DNA of 10,251 nucleotides from XYA12-FULL-58-9 sp001798605. Its GTDB lineage: Bacteria; Myxococcota; XYA12-FULL-58-9. The position numbers and the translations under genes are program-made. Shown here piece by piece: positions 6,835 through 10,251 of the stretch. The DNA lies in assembly GCA_036736205.1 (NCBI GenBank), contig DAINMX010000231.1, forward strand, positions 1 to 10,251. Reading direction: 5' to 3'. Numbering within the stretch: the first letter of the stretch is position 1; each line of letters opens with the position of its first letter. A model generated the notes under the pieces. It made no database searches, was not told the DNA's origin, and saw only the letters and a list, made by a program, of their open reading frames with translations.

Positions 6835-7983
6835 ATGATGCATGACCTCACAATCCGACGTTTCATGACGCTCTGCGCCACGGCGGCCATGGCAGTTTCA
6901 ATAGGCTGTGCCGACGACGTGCTCAGGGCCCTATCTAACACCACCGACGAGTTCGTCCAAAACGCTGCCTCAAAGGTAGACATCCTCTGGGTGGTGGACA
7001 ACTCAAACAGCATGTCGCAGGAACAGGCAGGGCTGGGTGCCTCCTTCTCCGCCTTCATTGGCGAGCTGATGGGGTCGGGGGTCGACTACCACATCGGTGT
7101 CATCTCCACCGATGTCGCCGATGGCGGTGTCCTACATACGGGAGTGGGCTCACCGCCGGTGATCGACAATTCCATCACCGATCCGGATGCGGCCAAGGCG
7201 GCATTTCTGAAGAATGTGACCGTGGGTGTCAACGGCTCCGCCCAGGAGCGAGGCTTTGAGGCTGCGGCGCTGGCCTTGGGCAAAGGCATTGACCAATGGA
7301 ATCCGGGCGACCCCGAACCGGTGGAAGTTCCCAATCCCGGTTTTCTGCGGCGCGGATACTGCACCGCGGACAAAACGTGCGAAGCAACCACCGACGTCTG
7401 CAACAACGACAGCGACTGTGAAGCGGCTGCGCTGTTCTTGATCTTCGTCAGTGATGAGGACGACAAGAGCTTTGGCCCAGAACGATATTATTGGCGCTTG
7501 TTCGAGTCCTATCAGGGTTACGGCAACGAAGCGCAGGTCAAGATCTCTGCGATAGTGGGTCCAGCAGGTGAGGACGGCGGTTGTTTCAACGCCTCCCGCG
7601 GCAGTGCTGCTCCCGGAGACAGGTACGTCGAGTTGGTCATTCTCTCTGGCGGCACCTCCGATACCTCGGGTTCAGCCCAGGGTATCTTCACCAGCATCTG
7701 CGAGGATTTCAACGAGTCCCTCACTTCACTGTCGATCAATGCCACGGGCCTCTCGTCACAGTTTGTCCTCGACGGGCGCCCCAACATGAGCGCCTCAATG
7801 GCCTGCGATGCCCTACCGCCGCAACCCATGTGCGTTCGCGTCAATGGTGCGGCTGTTCCCTACGCCCAGGACCGCAACGGCTGGGCCTACCTGTCGGGCA
7901 ACAACGCCATCGACTTCGGCGACAACGTACGACCGCCACCGGGCGCCAAAATCACCGTTACCTATCAAGGGTCGAGACAATGA
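6835..7983 (+). CDS. VWA-domain lipoprotein with cysteine-rich insert
   Basis: 382 residues. The N-terminus has a basic start, a hydrophobic stretch and AVSIGC, a slightly non-standard lipobox with Cys25 as the lipid-bearing residue. A von Willebrand factor A fold follows: VDILWVVDNSNSMSQEQ carries the MIDAS D-x-S-x-S (D55, S57, S59), IGVISTDVAD probably supplies the Thr/Asp strand and FLIFVSDEDDKS (about 201-212) the late Asp, so metal-dependent adhesion is plausible. Inserted before that last strand is a four-cysteine piece (C176, C182, C189, C195). The last 55 residues form a separate beta-rich tail with spaced G-W-A-Y, N-A-I-D-F and I-T-V-T-Y. Mature protein has an even set of eight further cysteines, consistent with disulfides outside the cytoplasm. 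GAGAG at 6822-6826 is the ribosome site, 8 bases before the first ATG. It is coupled to the next gene by an ATGA overlap. Substrate unknown. Confidence 0.87.
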   Translation: MMHDLTIRRFMTLCATAAMAVSIGCADDVLRALSNTTDEFVQNAASKVDILWVVDNSNSMSQEQAGLGASFSAFIGELMGSGVDYHIGVISTDVADGGVLHTGVGSPPVIDNSITDPDAAKAAFLKNVTVGVNGSAQERGFEAAALALGKGIDQWNPGDPEPVEVPNPGFLRRGYCTADKTCEATTDVCNNDSDCEAAALFLIFVSDEDDKSFGPERYYWRLFESYQGYGNEAQVKISAIVGPAGEDGGCFNASRGSAAPGDRYVELVILSGGTSDTSGSAQGIFTSICEDFNESLTSLSINATGLSSQFVLDGRPNMSASMACDALPPQPMCVRVNGAAVPYAQDRNGWAYLSGNNAIDFGDNVRPPPGAKITVTYQGSRQ

Positions 7984-8972
7984 GAGCAGTATTTCTAACC
8001 ACACTTTCGTCCCTGTTGCTGATGGCCTGCAACGAGAGCGGCAGCAACTTCGAATGCGAAGTCGACGCTGATTGCATCTTGGGAGAACGGCGACAGATCT
8101 GTGAAAAGAACGCCTGCACGTGTCGCACTGATGACAACTGTGCCCCCGGCGAATATTGCAACCCCTTCGGCTCCTGTCAGAAGCGCCCGCCCTGCTTGGG
8201 TAACGACGACTGTGGGACCAACGAGATCTGCAATTCCGCCGACCCGACCGGCGGCAAATGTATCGCCGCCACCAGCTGTGGATCGAGCATACACTGCCCC
8301 TTCGATTTCTACTGCAGCCCAACTACCCAAAAATGTGAGTCGGGTTGTCGCAGCACCGGAGATTGTCAACTCGGCAAGGTTTGTTGGGGCGGCGAGTGTG
8401 TCTCGGGTGGCACCGCAGGAGACTGCACGACCTGCCCCTCCAGTCCCGCACCCGACGCCACCTATTGCGACTACGGCGAGGTGTGCACCGACACTGGCAG
8501 TTGCGTGCCGCACATCAAACAATCGGAGCTGTGTGACGATTGTGGCGGTCTGTTCAATCAGTGCTCCGATGGACTGCAGTGCCTCGTGGATGAGGTCACC
8601 GGTGGCGCCTATTGTGCCCCCGAGTGCATCACAGATGCAGATTGCCCCTCGGGATATGCCGGTTGTGGTGGGCTGATCTTGGTTACTGGGACGTGCACAC
8701 AGATCGGTGGGCCATGCGATTGCACGAGCGACGGCATCTGCCCCAACGGCGGCAAATGTTCGACCGCAGGTGAAGGCGTGGCACGATACTGTGAGTGCGT
8801 CAGCAACAACGAATGCCAGATGCTGGACCCGGACTTGACTTGCACGCTCGAGACAACCGGAGACGGCGGCACCTTTGGTGTCTGCGCCACGACTTGGAAG
8901 GCCTGCGGCAAAGGCGAAGGCGTGACCTGCACTGAGCTGACAGAGGGCATTGCCGATTGTCGGGCATTGTAG
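7980..8972 (+). CDS. Cysteine-rich repeat lipoprotein
   Basis: 330 residues. The signal peptide ends in LLLMAC, a good lipobox with Cys17. The mature part holds about 46 cysteines by hand count, arranged as repeated units of the form C-x5-C-x5-C with a fourth cysteine 4-9 residues later: CRTDDNCAPGEYC, CLGNDDCGTNEIC, CGSSIHCPFDFYC, CRSTGDCQLGKVC, CITDADCPSGYAGC. Such EGF/EB-module-like repeats are common in secreted myxobacterial proteins and imply many disulfides and an envelope or extracellular location; no enzyme motif is visible. The start ATG at 7980 overlaps the previous stop (ATGA) and has AAGGG 8 bases upstream, so the pair is translationally coupled and the products probably act together. 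The same frame is open to 7581, but that extension lies inside the VWA gene and would bury the signal peptide. No clear terminator follows. Confidence 0.88.
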   Translation: MRAVFLTTLSSLLLMACNESGSNFECEVDADCILGERRQICEKNACTCRTDDNCAPGEYCNPFGSCQKRPPCLGNDDCGTNEICNSADPTGGKCIAATSCGSSIHCPFDFYCSPTTQKCESGCRSTGDCQLGKVCWGGECVSGGTAGDCTTCPSSPAPDATYCDYGEVCTDTGSCVPHIKQSELCDDCGGLFNQCSDGLQCLVDEVTGGAYCAPECITDADCPSGYAGCGGLILVTGTCTQIGGPCDCTSDGICPNGGKCSTAGEGVARYCECVSNNECQMLDPDLTCTLETTGDGGTFGVCATTWKACGKGEGVTCTELTEGIADCRAL

Positions 8973-9024
8973 GCAAAAAACGCCCAACGAGTTGTTGCCA
9001 ACCCACCAGCGCACTTTTCACACG

Positions 9025-9042
9025 CGAATTCCGATCAATTCG
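9025..9042. repeat. Short dyad upstream of the SurA-like gene promoter
   Basis: CGAATT (9025-9030) and AATTCG (9037-9042) are exact reverse complements separated by 6 bases, centred about 25 bases upstream of the proposed -35 box. The position would suit an activator site. A 6-bp arm is weak evidence by itself. Confidence 0.28.
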
Positions 9043-9050
9043 GGCAGTCA

Positions 9051-9088
9051 ACCATACCTTGACCCCACTCTGGCCACGAGGGTATGGT
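9051..9088. repeat. Inverted repeat bracketing the promoter
   Basis: ACCATACC (9051-9058) is the exact reverse complement of GGTATGGT (9081-9088). The left arm abuts the -35 box and the right arm contains the -10 box of the proposed promoter at 9059-9088. This arrangement would let a regulator bound to both arms block RNA polymerase, but repeat function is inferred from position only. Confidence 0.4.
9059..9088 (+). promoter_or_regulatory. Candidate promoter of the SurA-like lipoprotein gene
   Basis: TTGACC at 9059-9064 matches five of six -35 positions. It is followed after 18 bases by TATGGT at 9083-9088, which matches four of six -10 positions. It lies about 60 bases before the ATG at 9149 in the only sizeable gap between the Cys-rich and SurA-like genes, so the latter probably has its own transcription start near 9095. 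Confidence 0.45.
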
Positions 9089-9100
9089 CCGTGCCTCGTT

Positions 9101-9117
9101 GGCTGGGTGACCCAGCC
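9101..9117. repeat. 17-bp near-perfect palindrome in the 5' leader
   Basis: GGCTGGGT-G-ACCCAGCC is an exact 8-bp inverted repeat around one central base. It sits just downstream of the expected transcription start and 18 bases before the ribosome site (AGGGAGG, 9135-9141). It could be an operator for a dimeric regulator or, in RNA, a 7-bp GC-rich hairpin with a TGA loop. No T-run follows, so intrinsic termination is unlikely. Confidence 0.5.
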
Positions 9118-9148
9118 CGATCAGTGTAACCTTCAGGGAGGCAGCCAA

Positions 9149-10251
9149 ATGTTTGCCAAACAGATTGTCATAGCTCTCGTCCTCGTCCTTATGACGGCAT
9201 GCAAGACAGGCGTGCCCGAGTCGGAGATGGCCGCCAAGGTCAACGGTGAGGCGATCACCAAGGCCGAGTTCCAATCCCAGGTTGACCGCAACATGGAGAG
9301 ATATCGGGGTACCAACCACGAGCTACCGCCGAGTATCGAGACAAGAATTCGTGAGAGCGTGCTACGCCGCATGATCGACGACAAAATGATTGAGCTCAAA
9401 GCCAAAGAGCTCGGCGCGGGGGTGACCAAAGAGGAGCTCGACGAGAAGTTTCAAGAGTATAAAGGGCGCTTCCGCACCGACCAAGCGTTCCAAGACTACC
9501 TGAAGCGCTCAAAGAACACCGAGGCCAACATGCGAGACGACCTCGAGCGCAACATGCTGCGGGACCGAGTCGTCGAAAAGCTCAGCGGTGCCATTGATGT
9601 CACCGACGAGGAAGTGGCGAAGTACTTCGACGAAAACAAGCAGCGATTTGTCGAGCGCGAGCAGGTCAAAGCAAGCCGCATCCTCTTGCGGACGCCGCCG
9701 ACCATGCCCGAGGCGGAGAAGAACGCTGCCAAGAAGCGCGCCAAGGAACTGCGCGCCAAGGCCGTTGGCGGCAGTGATTTCGCCGAACTCGCCAAGGAAA
9801 GCTCAAACGGCCCGGAAGCGAGCCGCGGCGGCGACCTCGGTTGGTTTGCCCGTGGACGCATGCCTCCCGAGTTTGACAACGTCGTTTTCAACATGGAAGC
9901 AAACTCTGTGTCCGATGTCGTCGAAACCAAAATGGGCCTCGAAATCATCAAGCTGTGGGATAAGAAGGCCGAGCATCAACGGCCCATCGAGGAGGTCAAG
10001 GAGAACATCAAGAATTCTCTGCTTGCTCGCAAGCGCAACGAGAAGCGCCGCTCGATCCTGCAGGATCTCAAAGCAGGGGCCAAGATCGATACCCTCATCA
10101 CCTTCGAACAAACCAAGCCCGACCGTGACCCCAAGGTTGCGGGTCCTGGCAAACCCGACATGCCTGGAATGCCTGGGATGCAACCTCCTGGTGCGCCAAG
10201 ACTTCCGACCAAGATGGATCTGAAACCGGGAATGCCGAGACAACTCGACGC
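9149..10251 (+). CDS. SurA/PrsA-like lipoprotein with parvulin-type domain (3' end outside window)
   Basis: 367 complete codons are visible and the frame runs off the right edge. The start is firm: AGGGAGG at 9135-9141 stands 7 bases before the ATG. The signal peptide ends LVLMTAC (lipid Cys18, Lys at +2). Residues about 28-165 are a SurA-N/trigger-factor-like helical chaperone part beginning AAKVNGEAITKAEF and passing RRMIDDKMIELKAKELG. Residues about 172-270 are a parvulin (PpiC-type) domain with KASRILLRT, DFAELAKESSNGP and GGDLGWFARGRMPPEFD. Family members fold or escort envelope proteins. Here the two histidines conserved in active parvulins are replaced, by R177 in A-S-R-I-L and E265 in G-L-E-I-I, so isomerase activity is doubtful and a chaperone-only role is likely. 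After about residue 330 comes a Pro/Gly/Met-rich tail (DMPGMPGMQPPGAP). The cluster of three lipoprotein genes on this strand could supply its clients (inference). Confidence 0.87.
   Translation, partial: MFAKQIVIALVLVLMTACKTGVPESEMAAKVNGEAITKAEFQSQVDRNMERYRGTNHELPPSIETRIRESVLRRMIDDKMIELKAKELGAGVTKEELDEKFQEYKGRFRTDQAFQDYLKRSKNTEANMRDDLERNMLRDRVVEKLSGAIDVTDEEVAKYFDENKQRFVEREQVKASRILLRTPPTMPEAEKNAAKKRAKELRAKAVGGSDFAELAKESSNGPEASRGGDLGWFARGRMPPEFDNVVFNMEANSVSDVVETKMGLEIIKLWDKKAEHQRPIEEVKENIKNSLLARKRNEKRRSILQDLKAGAKIDTLITFEQTKPDRDPKVAGPGKPDMPGMPGMQPPGAPRLPTKMDLKPGMPRQLD

Noticed and set aside
7581..7979. Upstream extension of the Cys-rich lipoprotein frame.
   Set aside because: It lies inside the VWA gene in another frame and would place the signal peptide in mid-protein; the ATG at 7980 has a good ribosome site.
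7995..9014. Minus-strand open frame (339 codons) opposite the Cys-rich lipoprotein.
   Set aside because: The plus strand has a lipobox, a ribosome site and regular cysteine repeats; the antisense product is a low-complexity Ala/Gly/Thr shadow.
8984..9102. CCAACGAG at 8984-8991 and its reverse complement CTCGTTGG at 9095-9102.
   Set aside because: The arms are more than 100 bases apart and have no clear relation to the promoter; chance is likely.

Overview
The window looks like chromosome from a moderately GC-rich Gram-negative bacterium, most likely Myxococcota or another former deltaproteobacterial lineage. This is an inference from gene style: RCC1-type repeats, a von Willebrand factor A (VWA) lipoprotein paired with a very cysteine-rich lipoprotein, GAF/HD-GYP signalling proteins, a histone-H1-like Lys/Ala tail and a SurA-type lipoprotein. 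I see no rRNA, tRNA, CRISPR array, transposase or phage gene. No stretch longer than 300 bases lacks a gene; the largest gaps are about 140-180 bases.

Layout. (1) Bases 1-173 (+) are the 3' end of an RCC1-repeat protein gene. (2) Bases 313-2666 (-) hold a compact housekeeping cluster, read from high to low coordinates: a membrane-anchored ComEA-like helix-hairpin-helix protein, phosphatidylserine decarboxylase (psd) and the laccase-domain peptidoglycan-editing factor (pgeF). The psd-pgeF gap is 24 bases. The convergent gap 174-312 shows no gene or clear terminator. (3) Bases 2839-6689 form a signalling block. A GAF/HD-GYP protein (+) and a small all-helical protein (+) converge on a REC-GAF-HD-GYP response regulator (-). 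(4) Bases 6835-8972 (+) hold two lipoproteins whose genes overlap by ATGA. The first has a VWA fold with a MIDAS motif; the second carries about 46 cysteines in its mature part. (5) From 9149 to the window end (+) runs a SurA/PrsA-like lipoprotein with a parvulin domain that lacks both conserved histidines; its gene is cut by the window edge.

How they may work together. Both HD-GYP domains keep their metal-binding and GYP motifs, so the block probably degrades cyclic di-GMP under control of a phosphorelay (REC) and of ligand or partner sensing (GAF). The response regulator diverges from the VWA/Cys-rich pair across 6690-6834, where a perfect -35 box and a hairpin lie. The three consecutive plus-strand lipoproteins suggest an envelope-surface module with its own chaperone-like factor. 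That functional link is inference; only the arrangement is seen.

The most unusual points are the roughly 110-residue insertion inside the catalytic HD-GYP domain of the 2839-4596 protein, its highly basic tail, the histidine-less parvulin, the shared cysteine module in the VWA pair, and nested inverted repeats around the promoter at 9059-9088.
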